A DNA stretch of 41,628 bases from contig ML976979.1 of assembly GCA_010015675.1 (NCBI GenBank), positions 1,675,147-1,716,774 on the forward strand. Reading direction: 5' to 3'. Positions 1-11,058 of this stretch are shown here, piece after piece. The translations under genes were made by a program, and so were the position numbers. Positions within the stretch are counted from its first letter, which is position 1, and each line of letters begins with the position of its first letter. The DNA comes from Byssothecium circinans (taxonomy: Eukaryota > Ascomycota > Dothideomycetes > Pleosporales > Massarinaceae). Under the pieces are notes generated by a model. The model did not search any database. It was not told where the DNA came from and saw nothing but the letters and a program-made list of their open reading frames with translations.

Positions 1-1640
1 AGCCAAAAGCAAGTCAACCTCGAAGAAGGCAGCTAGGCCAGCTAAAAAGTTAACTCTAGCAGTCCTAGCTGCTCCAGCCTAGCAGGAAGTTACCCTAGCT
101 GCTATGCGGTCGTCTCCACCGGTATTGAACCCGCGCCGCCTTGCCACGCTAAGTGACACTTTCTCCGACTTGCTTAGGCTACCTGCCTCTTCTCTAGCCC
201 CTAGGGCAATTCTGTATGACATCTTTATACAATTCTTGATCCGGGTGAACGGTGATAAGACGGATAGCCAGCCGCCAGGAGAGGCCATCTCTCGGGCGTT
301 TTTTGAGCTTTTAACGGTAGAGGACAAGGTCAAATCTATGATAGAGGGCGGGTTAGTTAAGGCTAAGCTTGCTAGGAGAGCTTACCGCGTCTCTACCCAG
401 ATCCTCCAATATAGAATTAACTATCCTAAAGGCGGCGGCTGGCAAACGCTCACGCTGGAGGACTTTGGCGTTAATAAGGAAGTGAAGCTTCTCTCTAGTA
501 TGGATAACTAGGTAGGGCAGCTCAAAGGCGTGAAGAAGGTTGAAATAAGGGTAGAAGTGAAGCTTGTTTATGGGGCCCTGGCAAAGGCGTTTCCACGCAA
601 TAGAGGAGTCAATGAGCCCTCATCCGACCGTCCTAAGAGCCTAGCGCCTGGGGAAAAGTTGCCCCGGCGTACACAGCAGCTAGTGAATGAGCAGAAGGCC
701 CGCCAGCATATCGAGGATATAACTAAGGCCAGGGTGGGCCAGAGCAATATACAGCGTATGTAGGAGTGCCGGGTTCAAACCTGTAACAACTATTAGCATG
801 TTTGCTACGTTTACCAAGCTACCTACGAGCACTTTGCTGTATAGCCAGCCGACCAGGAATCGTGGGCTTAAAAGATACTCAAAGGCACGGCATACGTCAA
901 TCAGCCTCCTCTCAAGTTAATTTAATATTGGCAAAGTTCAACAGGCAACCAGCTCAAACAGAACCCCAACCTTGGCCGGAGAAAGAAGCGCCGTGATTCG
1001 TCGTCAGGTGAAGAAGCTAAGATGAGAAGGATGTTTAAAGAGATGGAGAAACGTCGTATAAGGGAGCAGCTCGTTCGTATGCAAGAGGCCGAGGATGAGA
1101 GAGCGGAGGCTCGAGAGATGAGGAAGCAGGCTCGGGAGACGCAACAACAGTTGCTACAACAACAGCAATTAGCGTATAGATTGTTGGCGATGCCAGGGCC
1201 TCTAGGGACAAACATCCAGCCAATTCCTTCACCTTATACTTAACCGATTGCCCCTCAGGCCTTAGTCCCCGGCATCCGGCCAACGACTCTAATGACAAGG
1301 ACCCTACCTGTCCTCACATCCAGCCTAATTGCTGGCACTAGGATAGCTGACTCTCGCGCCATAGTGAAGGAGTTTTTCAAGTGGCTTATTGCAAAGCAGC
1401 GAGAGGAGGATCGCGAGGACTTCGTATAAGCTTAGTAAGTAGCAATAGAGCAGAGGTGGACTGTAAAGGATCTTAAAGAGATATTAGTGCCCTGGAGCGA
1501 GTTGTATATGGTTGCAACGGGCTCGCCTTATAGGCTTAAGGATGGGATAGTACGTCACTTTCACGAGGAGCTGCGTCAGTTTAAGCAGGTACACTAATTA
1601 ACTAGAGAGTGAGAGGTCATTATATAAATGGCGGGGCTAT
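1..1640 (+). pseudogene. Unrecognised transposon-associated coding relic with a coiled coil
   Basis: Several plus-strand open stretches (104-511, 530-763, 1022-1243, about 1244-1600) read as pieces of one or two old proteins separated by TAG/TAA codons that look mutation-made. The piece at 1022-1243 is a highly charged coiled coil (runs of E/R/K/Q, repeated QQ). The last piece has a pattern I associate with fungal repeat-borne hypothetical proteins: a FFKWLIAKQ start, a TVKDLKEI motif, then a DGIVRHFHEELRQFK stretch. I cannot name the family. It lies directly before a Tc1/mariner relic on the opposite strand and may belong to another element. The left edge lies outside the window. Confidence 0.4.
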
Positions 1641-1804
1641 TTTGTGGATGTAATATAGAGCTTAGTAGAATATAGATTCCTATAGGGATCACTTTTGGGT
1701 GGCTAAAACTGTCTTTATAGGAATTAGAATTTAGGATCTCTCTACTCCTTATCTATCTCCTCATCCTCGTCACTCTTAATATGATCATTCCTCCTACGCT
1801 AAGC

Positions 1805-2890
1805 TTAGAGCTCCTCCCTCACTTGATCAAGTGTATCCTGCTCGATGTAGAGGCCACCCGCGGCGTAGGTAAAATGCTCCCTAGCAAACCAATCGCAGCG
1901 ACTTCGTCTAACGGCCTCTTTGAGGAAGGATCCAAAGCCCTTATGCCATTGTCTCTCGTATACGTAGTTCCGTTTGATCCAATACTTAAGTACTGAGAAG
2001 GTGAGCTCAATTAGGTTGTAATCGGGCGAGTACGGTGGGAGAAACTGGACGAGATAGCTAGTAGCTTTAAGGGCAGCTCTCACCGCGTCGTTGGTATGGA
2101 TTAAGACGTTATCTAATACAATTACTATAAGTTTGTGTCCGTACGTCGCCCGTAGGTAGGGGAGAAGCTCGTGGTGAATCTAATCAAGAAACTCCTCATA
2201 GTTAAAGTAGCCCTCCTTAATGCCCGTACACGGCAGGTAGCCGTTGACCGCATACACTAGGAGGATGGCCCACGTCTTTCCACGCCGTATATCCTGAGTA
2301 TATTGACTCTCATGGCTAACGGGCCCATACGCCTTATGCCTCCAGCTAGTTTTCTCGTTAAATATACTCTTATTAAGAAATACTAAATCCTCTTGAGCAA
2401 ACGACCTTATCCCATCTCAATAGCCCTCTTAGAGCTCTTTATTTCAACCGACAGAGAACGGCCGCAGGCTCCGCCAGCTCTAGTTACGTTTATGGAGATA
2501 CTAGGAAACCGTTGACTGAGTAACCTTTACACCTCTCTCCATCCACAGCTAATACGCTATCTTATCTTAATACTTCCATCCTCTACGGATTAGCTCCTTA
2601 AAGAGAGCTTTACTATTTTCGTTACTAATTTTAGGCGGTCTCCCCAGCTTCACGCCCAGCTCAGGTGGCCGACGGACGCTGCTATAATCCTTAAGGTTTA
2701 CTTCTACGTTTTGAACCGCGCCCAAGCTACAACCCTCCTGGTCAGCAATCATCTGTCGCGGCCATCCTAGCAATAGAAACCGATAAATATTGAGCCGTAC
2801 GCGATTCTCCAGCCCTCGGGTGCTTGGGGTGAGGTATGGAGCAGGGCAGGGGCGATAGGGCACCACTGAGATGCCGTGGGCGCGATACAT
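1805..2890 (-). pseudogene. Tc1/mariner-type (IS630 superfamily) transposase relic
   Basis: Read on the minus strand, 2890-2567 encodes an N-terminal helix-turn-helix region (RQMIADQEGCSLGAVQNVE, then an LGRPPKIS linker). 2566-2084 carries the DDE core in several frames. 2083-1805 is open and contains the family signature PPYSPDYNLIELTFSVLK. The second catalytic Asp is present (VLDNVLIHTND, near 2110). The first reads FLNKS (near 2375) where I would expect FLDES, so Asp-to-Asn and Glu-to-Lys have occurred, both G-to-A changes. With stops in the middle the enzyme is dead. I could not find convincing terminal inverted repeats, so the element edges are open. Confidence 0.75.
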
Positions 2891-3098
2891 GACCTCTGGG
2901 GTGGCTGCTACTCTTAAAAAAGTTAGTATACGCGTATCTCCATACTAGCCAACGGCTTCAACTTACAGGGACCAATTACAAGCGATATTCGAGGCGTGGT
3001 GGTGGATCCTGTGGGATTTCGCTCTCGCTAGCGATTTTGGTGAGGGAAAAAAATTACCGAGGGCGCCAAGGAATATCACCGATTTTTGCATATAATAG

Positions 3099-3815
3099 AT
3101 GCGCTTCGTCGCGAATTCATCTCCAGCATCGAACGGTAAGCCCGCAGCCGCAACAGCATCCAAGGCTTCACGCCTGTCATCTGAACTCCAAGCTCTCGAA
3201 AACGGCAAGAACTGGAACTTGAATGTCGTTACCAAAGGCGATAAGGCGGCGATCATAGAACTCACTAGCACATCGACAACGCTAGCCCCACTTCCGCCCA
3301 AAGTCTCTACACCACTATTCTGCTTGTTAGATATCACGTCCTTGGACTATGCCATCGACCTAGTTGCTAACGACTCGGACGAGAAACTGACGGCAACTTA
3401 CCACTTCGCCGCGCCTGCACATACAAAGTACCTCTCTCAGTTTATCAACGCAGAGATCTCGTTCGCAAACCACGTTCCTTCCTCCCTGTTCCTAGGCCCA
3501 ACAGCTCCATTGTTCTTCGACATTAACATCGAGAAGCGATATACGAAAAGACGCTTCCTCCGCAGCTCACCCGTCATCTCCGTGCCAACCAAGTCTCGCG
3601 TAACACTCGCTAGTGCTTCGTCGAAAGAGGCAGACAAAGTGCTTTCTGAAGCGGTGAAAGAGATCAAGGCGAAAAAGAGAGCGGAGTGGATGTCGCTGGG
3701 TTTCTTTGAGCATGGCGTCCTTATCGGGTTGGGCGTGTATGGCGTGCCGCTGTTGACCTGTTTGGGTGCTTCGATGTACTTTGGTGTTAGGGCTGGAATC
3801 CGGAAGTGGGCGTAA
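3099..3815 (+). CDS. Hypothetical protein with C-terminal membrane segment (238 aa)
   Basis: Single open frame with normal, non-RIP codon use beginning about 150 bp inside the edge of the transposon block. Residues 1-30 are Ser/Ala-rich, the middle is a soluble domain I do not recognise, residues about 185-200 form a basic helix (EIKAKKRAEW), and residues about 203-230 form one hydrophobic segment followed by RAGIRKWA, as in a tail-anchored or single-pass protein. The start lies just past repeat-derived sequence and has no strong context. The true N terminus may have been lost to the neighbouring transposon, so this could be a 5'-truncated gene. No family assigned. Confidence 0.55.
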   Translation: MRFVANSSPASNGKPAAATASKASRLSSELQALENGKNWNLNVVTKGDKAAIIELTSTSTTLAPLPPKVSTPLFCLLDITSLDYAIDLVANDSDEKLTATYHFAAPAHTKYLSQFINAEISFANHVPSSLFLGPTAPLFFDINIEKRYTKRRFLRSSPVISVPTKSRVTLASASSKEADKVLSEAVKEIKAKKRAEWMSLGFFEHGVLIGLGVYGVPLLTCLGASMYFGVRAGIRKWA

Positions 3816-3897
3816 TTTGTAAGACCAGATACTCTTTTATTTCCTTGTACGCGCAGTTCATCATCGTTAGCCTTATACTACACTACTGAATCACACT

Positions 3898-4756
3898 CTA
3901 CCATGGATACGTTCCCGTGTTGTGCAGAAGCTGTCCACACTCACTATCTCTCTTCCCTTCAATGACATCCATAAGAGAGAGCACCGTCTCCCTCGCACTC
4001 CGCGCCCCGTTCTCCTCCTTGTTGAAACTGCTGAGATTGCTAACAGTGAAGCCCGGGTCGTACAAGAACACCTTGATTCCTGCACACGCATCAGTATAAT
4101 GTCCCCCGGTTTCGACCTCGTGCTCCAAAGTCATAGATGGACTTACCCATCTCGCCGTATTCCACAAACTGACAAGCAGTTACCATATTCAACGCCGATT
4201 TACTCGCTCGATACTGCACCCCACTATACTTGTGCATCGCACTTGTGGGATCCAATTTGCGTCCAATACTCCCCGCACCCGAACTCACATTAACTATTCT
4301 CGCTCCCTCCGCCCTCTTCAGACTCTCCAATAAGGCTTTTGTCAAGATCCAAGGCCCGGTGGCATTCGTATCGAACGCCAACCTCAACTGCTCGCGCTCT
4401 GAGCCTTCAGGAACGGCGACAGCGGCATTGTTGACTAGAATGTCAAGTCTTCCATGCTTAGAGGAAATCGTTGAAGCAGCCGCAGAGATGGTGGTATCGT
4501 CGGTCATGTCGAGTGGGATAAGCTCCGCGGTACCTGAAAAAGCGCGTGACTGTAGGTCTTTGAGCGCGGCGGCGCCTCTGTCGATGGAGCGGGAACCCAT
4601 GAGTACGTGATTGCCTTTTTCGAGGAGTTGAGCTGCGAGCTCGAACCCGATACCGCTGTTTGCTGGATGGGAAAGTGAGCATGTGATGGGCTTGAGATGG
4701 GAGGAGTGGAGTATACCGCCCGTGATGAGCACGACTTTCTTGGCTGTGGTGGCCAT
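3898..4756 (-). CDS. Short-chain dehydrogenase/reductase (245 aa, 3 exons)
   Basis: NAD(P)-dependent oxidoreductase of the classical SDR family, probably cytosolic. Exons are 4756-4717, 4662-4147 and 4079-3898. Intron 1 (4716-4663, 54 bp) interrupts the nucleotide-binding glycine motif: removing it restores TGANSGIG after VVLI. It has a CTCAC branch site and ends in CAG. Intron 2 (4146-4080, 67 bp) starts GTAAGT and has an ACTGATG branch. The total is 738 nt, which closes the frame. Other SDR hallmarks are LVNNAA, the catalytic Ser in NVSSGAG, and YRASK (Tyr-x3-Lys). Carbonyl-reductase-like; the substrate cannot be predicted. Intron 1 is a multiple of three without stops, so an automated annotation could retain it. 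Convergent with the hypothetical gene at 3099-3815, with 82 bp between the stops. Confidence 0.88.
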
Positions 4757-5646
4757 TGTGGAATGGTTTCTTGTAGGATGGTCAGGATTTGGATATAGTG
4801 GATTATTTGGACTGGGCTGAGTTCCATAACTGCTTTATAGCTGTGTTCTCGTATTACAGTCGGTGACATGGGGAAGTAAACGCCGACGTTGTGAGCTCGT
4901 AAACTCCGGGTGCAATTCTTCAGCTGTGCAAAACCTAGGGCCATGTCTTTTTGCACCCAGAAGCTCCACGTACTGACGACAACAGCCACGTATCACCAGT
5001 ATCAAACTATAAGTGAACATGATTATACAGAAATGCCATGGCCTCTCGTGTTGTTGGGAACGCGGGCAATACAAGCGCGAACGAAAACAGTAGTCACCGA
5101 CACCAACAATAACTCGAGAAGATCCACTAGCGCACTGACGTGGGCTCTCCATTACCGCCTTGTTATCAGTGCGAGAGAATGACATCTACCCGGCCTGCGC
5201 TATGAGAATCACATCACTGATCACGATACGAAGAGCAGAGAATGACGAAGAGTGATTATGAACGCTTGGAGAATATAGCAGGACTATACAAAGGGCCGTG
5301 AGTGAAGCATGCAAAGCTTCCAGGAAACCATGTGGCCCATCCCGCTGATGTGGAGGATTGTAAGAAACTTTTGAAAGAAATCACGACGCCGCTAGTAACG
5401 CCAAATGCAGGCTGACTTAGGGGTGAGGAGCCAATAGTGGTCCTTTATCCAAAGACAAGATCCAAGCGTCGCAGAACGCGTGGGACACGCATAGCCTTGT
5501 GCCATGCGTCCGACTATGGTGTACTGAGTTTTCTCGGCATCATCACCATCGTGACGCCAAAGTGAAAAAGCACGATCCTTAGATAGCGTATCGCTGAGAT
5601 GCAGGGCCAACTTGGCCGATAATCATACCCTTCAGGGTAGATCCTT
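4757..5646. other. Intergenic region upstream of the SDR gene and downstream of the AT-hook gene
   Basis: About 0.9 kb with normal base composition. It should hold the SDR promoter on the minus strand and the 3' region of the AT-hook gene. Short open frames on both strands (for example 4835-5185 and 5392-5610) lack domain features, and I do not support any of them as genes. Confidence 0.5.
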
Positions 5647-7081
5647 CTAGGTGAAGGTAGGAGGTAGCATCTGAGCTACAGACACCGGGGCGCTAGTGTG
5701 AGGCAGAGGACCAGGGGTGGAAGTGGCGGCGGCCTCCATATCCTCAATATCGTCAAAGAGCGAGTCGAGTGCATTAGGGGCGGTGGGCTCATCAGAGTCT
5801 TCGTCAAGCATCTCAGGGATGGGCTCCTTAGCGGTAGCCTCAACATCCTCATATTCCTCAAGCTCCACGACAGAGACGTTCTGGACGACGTAAGAGGACG
5901 GCTGCTCCTGTGAATCAATCTCGTCCTGGGTAGAGTCAGTAATGCCTGCTAGGAAGCGCCGGAAGCCCAACGCACCTCGTCGTACTGCTGTACGCTCTTT
6001 CCGTGGAGGGGCTTTGAGTGGAAGTTGTTCAACTCGTCCTCCAGCTCCACCTCTTGCTCGGACACTTCGTCTTGAGCGGCACCCTGCACGTCGACCATTT
6101 CGCCGTCCAATTGCTGTTCAATAGCCTCTTCCTCATCATGAGCGCTGGATTGGCCGTCAAAAGAAGCCGGCTCTTGTGTTCCTTTCATGACGACTTCTTG
6201 CTCGTCATCCATCTCGGCCTCCTCTTCAGCAACTTCAACCTCCACCTGGTCCTGCTCAAGCAGCTGCCGGAGGACCTCCTGAATGTGTCTGACGTGCTTG
6301 TCAGGGACCTCAAGGTTGGTGTAGCCCCTTCGCTTGCGCGGGACGGCTGGCTTTGCAACGCGTGCATCCTTGGTCTTGCGCTCAGCTGTCTTCTTGGTGG
6401 TGGCCACGGCGGTCTTCGGCGGGCGACCAACGCGCTTCTTCGGTTTGTTCTCTGGTTTGACTTCAAGCTTTGGGGCGGGCGCGACGCGAGTCCTCGGCTT
6501 GGATCGGATGCGAGCGTTGATGCGAGGAGGAGGCGCAGGAGCAGCAGCGACCTTCTTTGCGCGTGGGGAAGCCCTCTTGGTAACGCGCGAGCCGGCAACA
6601 CGGCCAAGGTCGACGGTCTTCGCGGGACGTCCTCTGCGTTTCGGCGGGGCTGAAAACATTGTTAGCAAGATTCGTACATGTAAGCGCCGGCGCGGTACGT
6701 ACTGGCTGGAGCGACAGGGTCCACAGCAGCTGCCTTGGGGACACGACCGCGACGCTTCGGCGGGTCAGCAACATTGGCTTCCTCCTCGACGGCAGGCTCC
6801 TTCTTAGGGCGGCCGGCGCGCTTCTTGGGCTCGGGTGCTGGCGCGGGAGCTTCTGCGACAGGCGCCTTGCGGGGACGACCTCCGCGACGCGCCTTCGGCT
6901 CTTCGACTGGGGCGACCTCAACAACGTCCTCTTGCGCCTTGGACGGGCGACCGCGCTTCTTCAGCGGGGTTGCGACCTGAGCTGCTGGAGCAGGCGACGC
7001 TTTGGCGGGACGACCGCGACGCTTCGGCGGCTCTGGCGCTGCGACGGGCGCTGCGGCCCTGGCGGGGCGTCCGCGAGCCAT
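5647..7081 (-). CDS. Multi-AT-hook DNA-binding protein (443 aa, 3 exons)
   Basis: Likely nuclear protein binding the minor groove of AT-rich DNA. Exons are 7081-6703, 6649-5976 and 5925-5647. Intron 1 (6702-6650, 53 bp) has GTACGT and a perfect TGCTAAC branch. Intron 2 (5975-5926, 50 bp) has GTGCGT, CTGAC and CAG, and removing it joins two acidic frames. The total of 1332 nt closes the frame. At least seven AT-hooks are visible, all with the GRP core or a variant: PKRRGRPAK, LKKRGRPSK, RRGGRPRK, KRAGRPKK, KRRGRVPK, a second KRRGRPAK at the exon 1/2 junction, and KRVGRPPK. The C-terminal third is strongly acidic (Glu/Asp-rich) after a helix around VRHIQEVLRQLLEQ. The hooks are separated by Ala/Pro/Glu spacers, as in HMGA-type proteins. 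The opposite strand shows long shadow frames caused by the low-complexity codons. Confidence 0.85.
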
Positions 7082-7743
7082 TTGGATTGTGAGATTGGAG
7101 TGGGATTGAGTGTAGTAGGTGGGGTTGTGGTTGCAATTGAGTGCAGAATGGGGTTGTGTTGTGTGTGTTGCGGAGAGCGAAGAGCGACGCCGCAGGTCAG
7201 CTTATACGCTCAGCGCGCGTCGCGCGTCGCGGGGTTCGTGCTCATGCCCCTAAAGCTAACACTATCTGGCCCTAGCGCGCCTTGGCGGCCAGACGCTTCT
7301 GCTCGTGACTCTGCAAATACGCCACCTTCACCTTCACTTTCATCTCCAGTCTGCTTTACCAAATGCGGCTGTGTAGTCGAACTGTATCCAAGTTTTGCCA
7401 AAGCTACGAAAGGTTCCGTCGATTTGGGGAAATCACAGCAACACGCGTCTCTGTTTCAGCTCCAACCGAGCACCCTCCAGTACTGTACATATGTGTGCAC
7501 TAGGTAGGAAGCAGTTCTTGTATACTTGTATACTCCTATGGGCTATCCATTCCCATTCCCAGCAATATTCAGTGAGCTCTTCGCACTACTCACTGCTTCC
7601 ATGCTCCTGGCCGATTCCCTAGCCATCCTCTCCGTCCTGATATCCGCATGGTACAGTCCCAGCAAACCCAGCATACTCTCCAACCCATCACCCCTCGCAC
7701 GCTTTGAAGCACTCCTCCCTTTCTCCCCGCTCACAATGGCACC
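7082..7743. other. Intergenic region: AT-hook promoter and ankyrin-gene 3' side
   Basis: The first 120 bases upstream of the AT-hook start are GT-rich on the plus strand (CA-rich on the coding strand). A minus-strand open frame at 7401-7210 has an acidic, Gly/Glu-rich composition but lacks an ATG and I cannot attach it to a gene. No other feature is supported. Confidence 0.4.
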
Positions 7744-9006
7744 CTACTTCACCAGCTCACAGAACACATCCTCTCTCTCCCAAGCCACCGCACTCATAAC
7801 AACCGGTGGACTCCCACTATTCACGTCTACGCCATGCTCAAGCAACACTCTCACTGTATACCATCTCCCATGTTGGGCCGCCTCACCTATTTCATCCCCC
7901 AGGATCAGCGCACCATGCTCGAGCAGAATTCGTACAATACCCGTGAACCCGCCTCGGCAAGCTTGTAATAGCGGAGCAGAATTGTGACGCACCCTCCAAC
8001 GAATATGTGTCAATGATGCCCCCATCTCGAGAAGATGACGCACTACATCCTCCCGGCATCGCAACGTTGCTCCAATTAGCGATTCTACTGTCCGCTCCTC
8101 CTGTTTCGTTGCCGGCAGACGGTAGTCGGTTCTGCGTGCCTTGAGGAATTCGAACGAGGGTAGATTGGAATGGGCCATCCCGTCTTCAATTTTCCCCATC
8201 CATCGATATCCGATGCGCCAATCGGGCACTGGAAGGATTCTTTTCAACATGCGCGTCGAGCCGTAATGGCAAGCGCTTCGTATCAAGGAGTGACGGACCT
8301 TGTTGAGGTTGAGGTTGGGGGATGCTTCGACCGCCTCGAAATGAAGTTCGAGTGCGGCCTCATTGTCGGTCGCGATAGCGTTGAGGTACGGGCTCCCGAA
8401 CAATCCGAATTCCGTGGGACTGTAGCGCTGCCGCAGTATTCCCTCTTTACCGACAAGCTCAACGACGAGAGAGAGGTGATTCATATATACGGCAGCCGCC
8501 AGGAGATCACCTTCGAATCTTTCGTCGTCCAGACCGTCTTCCCGCGATGCTTGGTCACATATTTTTGCAAGACTCCATTTACGTGCATGAGGAGCCGCGA
8601 CCGCTCGCGAACATAGTGCCTTAACATAGGCAACATGTATGTCATGCCATCCATCGCTATTGTCATGTTCCAAACCCGCGCAACATCGCGGATGCGTCGC
8701 CATTGCGGACAAATCGAATTTGGCGCAGCGACCAACAGCCGCGATATGTAGTTGGCTGCGAGGGCACCAAGTCTTTTGACATCAACTTGGCAGTCGTCGA
8801 GCATTCGAAAATCACTTATAACGCGTAGTACTTCGTGATCAAAAAAGCCTTTAGTATTTAGTTAGGCTGGAGGAGCAAAAAGGTGCAGTCCGACACGCAC
8901 GACTCACGAGCCGCAGTCTCATGCCGCGCTTCCATCCTTGCGCTTTTATCGACTCTGCGAGAATGGCATGGAATATTTCGGGTGGAAAGTTTAGGATATT
9001 CAGCAT
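7744..9006 (-). CDS. F-box-like N terminus plus ankyrin-repeat protein, apparent 1-nt frameshift
   Basis: Exon 1 is 9006-8901, with the ATG in good context (GCCACCATG) and an F-box-like start, ILNFPPEIFHAIL, followed by MRLRLVS. Intron 8900-8849 (52 bp) has GTGCGT and a CTAAC branch. Exon 2 begins FFDHEVLRVISDF and runs in one frame to RIRDVARV near 8675. The protein then continues only in the next frame (LEHDNSDGWHDIHVAYVKAL and on), which is open to the stop at 7744. The C-terminal half contains ankyrin-type repeats: VVRHLLEMGA, APLLQACRGGFTGIVRILLEHGA, and TVRVLLEHGVDVNSG. Such proteins usually mediate protein-protein contacts; a role in heterokaryon or stress biology would be speculation. 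A 65-bp intron beginning GTTGCG (8686-8622 approx.) would also bridge the frames but has a poor donor. The break may be a real mutation or a base error. Confidence 0.7.
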
Positions 9007-9383
9007 GGTGGCTGTTAGAGGTCAAAGGGCACTGACTGACTCAGACACGGATATCTGCATGTTCATCTGAAGGATTCACGCTAGCTGTGATAGCAATTGG
9101 AGAACTTCGCGTATTCTCTGATCTAACACCCTTTCTGGAGTTCCTCTTCTATACATTTCTTAGTAAGCCCAGACGAGGGCCATCTGCAGCCATACGGCAC
9201 GGCAAGGTGATAACTGCAGGCGAACGGCGCCTTGGGCGAAAATACAAAATACCACATTTCCTCCGAGTTACAGTTGCCCGATTTCTTATCCAAGGTTCCA
9301 CGATTTAAACAAAAGACGCCGCTCCACAATAACACCTTCACTACTTTTCACGTGCACCAATTCTGTCCAACGTCCAGCACAAC
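9007..9383. promoter_or_regulatory. Divergent intergenic interval between ankyrin gene and P450
   Basis: 377 bp separate two head-to-head starts (ankyrin gene on minus, P450 on plus), so both promoters must lie here. I see no clear TATA box or palindromic binding site. Short open frames here have no protein features. Confidence 0.4.
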
Positions 9384-11058
9384 ATGGCAATTAACTATAG
9401 CGTTGTTGCTGGTGCAGTCGCTGCCGTCTACGTGTCCCTCCGATTGCTACTTTACTATACTCAGGACCGGCGAGAGCCCCAACCTCTTGATACGTTGATC
9501 CCATTCGTGGGCCCAGTCATCGGCATGTCGAGCAAGAAGACCGCGTACTATGTAATGCTTCGGTACAGTAACCTTGGATACAGCCTCTATATCGGAAGGA
9601 TACAGCGCTGACTGTGATACAAAGAGACAAATACAATCTTCCGATTTACACCCTTCGAATGCCGGGCTCACGGATCTATGTTGTCAACTCGCCGGCACTT
9701 ATTTCTGCCGTCCAAAGGCAGTACAAGGCGCTCGCATTTATGCCCTTGGTAGCAAAAGCCTCTGTCAAAGTCTCTCGCTTCAGCAAGACGGCGAGCGACA
9801 TCATCAACACGAACACAAATGGCGAGGGAAGGTGACTGGGGATACGTCATGACATTCCACGATGTTATTCAACCTTCTTTGGCCCCCGGCACACGCCTAG
9901 ATGCGATGAATCGAGTCATGCTTGGACTGGTAGCGGAATCTCTCAATCAACTGAGAGAGCAAACCCCCACAACCGTGAAACTTTTCGACTGGATAAAACG
10001 CCAAATAACGCTTGCTACTACGAGCTCGGCGTACGGTCCCTCTAATCCATACAAAAACCGCACGGTCGAGGTGGCGTTTTGGTGAGGAAAGCCTGATTTG
10101 AAACTGTGACCATATCTAACCACTCTTAGGACCTTCAAATCGGGGATGTCGAATCTGATTATGGGCCTCAATTCCACGCGCACTGCCAGCAAAGCCATCC
10201 ATGCTATGGATATTGGTGCCATCGCTTTCGAAAACTATTTCAGCAAAAAACCACCACCAGCATGGCTCTGCGCTTGTTCAGGCTCGATACCATCACAGCA
10301 TAGACCATCACATTCCTCTCAATGACATTGCAAGGTCCGAGTTCGCAAATGGAGTAGCCCTGCTGTCCAACACCGTGCCAAACACATTCTGGATGTTATA
10401 CTACCTTTATTCGGACCCCAAGGTGCTCGCAGAATGTCGAAAAGAAGTGTCAGATGTGGTGATGGTTGTCGATAACCAGGGAGAACCTACTCGTACTCTT
10501 GATATGTCGAAGGTGAAGACATCTTGTCCAGTTCTTCTCTCAACTTACAAAGAAGTCCTTCGGTTCTACAGCACAGCAGTGTCGGCACGCCTTGTTATGG
10601 AAGATCATATGCTAGACAACCGATATCTTCTGAAGCAAGGTAGTACAGTAATGATGCCAACTCCAGTACAGCATCACAACTCCACCATATGGGGACCTGA
10701 CAACGCCACCTTCGATCATCTTCGTTTTGCAAGATCGGAGAAACGGCCCAACCAAGCAGGCTTTCGTGCTTTTGGAGGCGGCGCTACGTTGTGTCCAGGC
10801 CGCCATTTTGCCACTACGGAGATATTGGCCTTTACTGCGGTCATCATCATGCAGTTTGACATTGAGCCAAAATCTCATCGATGGGTGCAGCCGTCAAGGA
10901 ATAAGGTCGAGTTTTGGGAAGCTACGCCGAGCCCGGATGAGGACTTTGAGGTGGAGATTCGTTCAATCGAGAGTGAGGAGCAAGGCGGACGTTGGGCGTT
11001 TATTCTCTCAGATTCAGACAAGCCCATTGAGCTGAGCGCTGAGGACCTGTCCTCGTAG
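9384..11058 (+). pseudogene. Cytochrome P450 monooxygenase, two frameshifts
   Basis: Microsomal haem-thiolate monooxygenase by family. Exon 1 (9384-9562) encodes an N-terminal membrane anchor (AGAVAAVYVSLRLLLYY) and a Pro-rich hinge. Intron 9563-9624 (62 bp, GCTGAC branch) gives VMLRDKYNLP. Intron 10082-10129 (48 bp, CTAAC branch) lies at AFW/TFKSGMSN. The haem motif FGGGATLCPGRHFA is intact near 10768-10809, and the K-helix region reads STYKEVLRF. Two single-base shifts break the frame: at 9824-9831 (GAGGGAAGG, after NTNTNGE) and at 10244-10251 (a run of six A, between ENYFSK and HHQHGS). Each needs one base removed to restore the family's reading. The haem-motif style is that of fungal P450s often labelled oxysterol 7-alpha-hydroxylase-like. 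The rest of the gene, about 500 codons, is well conserved, so the loss is recent or the breaks are base errors. Confidence 0.85.

Noticed and set aside
4835..5185. Open frames on both strands upstream of the SDR gene
   Set aside because: Short, mutually overlapping and without recognisable features.
7210..7401. Acidic minus-strand frame between the AT-hook and ankyrin genes
   Set aside because: No ATG and no convincing splice partner; could not be joined to a gene.
6018..7507. Long plus-strand frames opposite the AT-hook gene
   Set aside because: They mirror the low-complexity Arg/Pro/Ala/Glu codons of the minus-strand gene, whose introns and AT-hook motifs fit much better.
8622..8686. Intron bridging the ankyrin frameshift
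   Set aside because: The only suitable donor is GTTGCG, which is poor, and removing the segment would drop sequence (EHDNSDGWHD) that looks like coding. A one-base indel is the simpler reading, though not proven.
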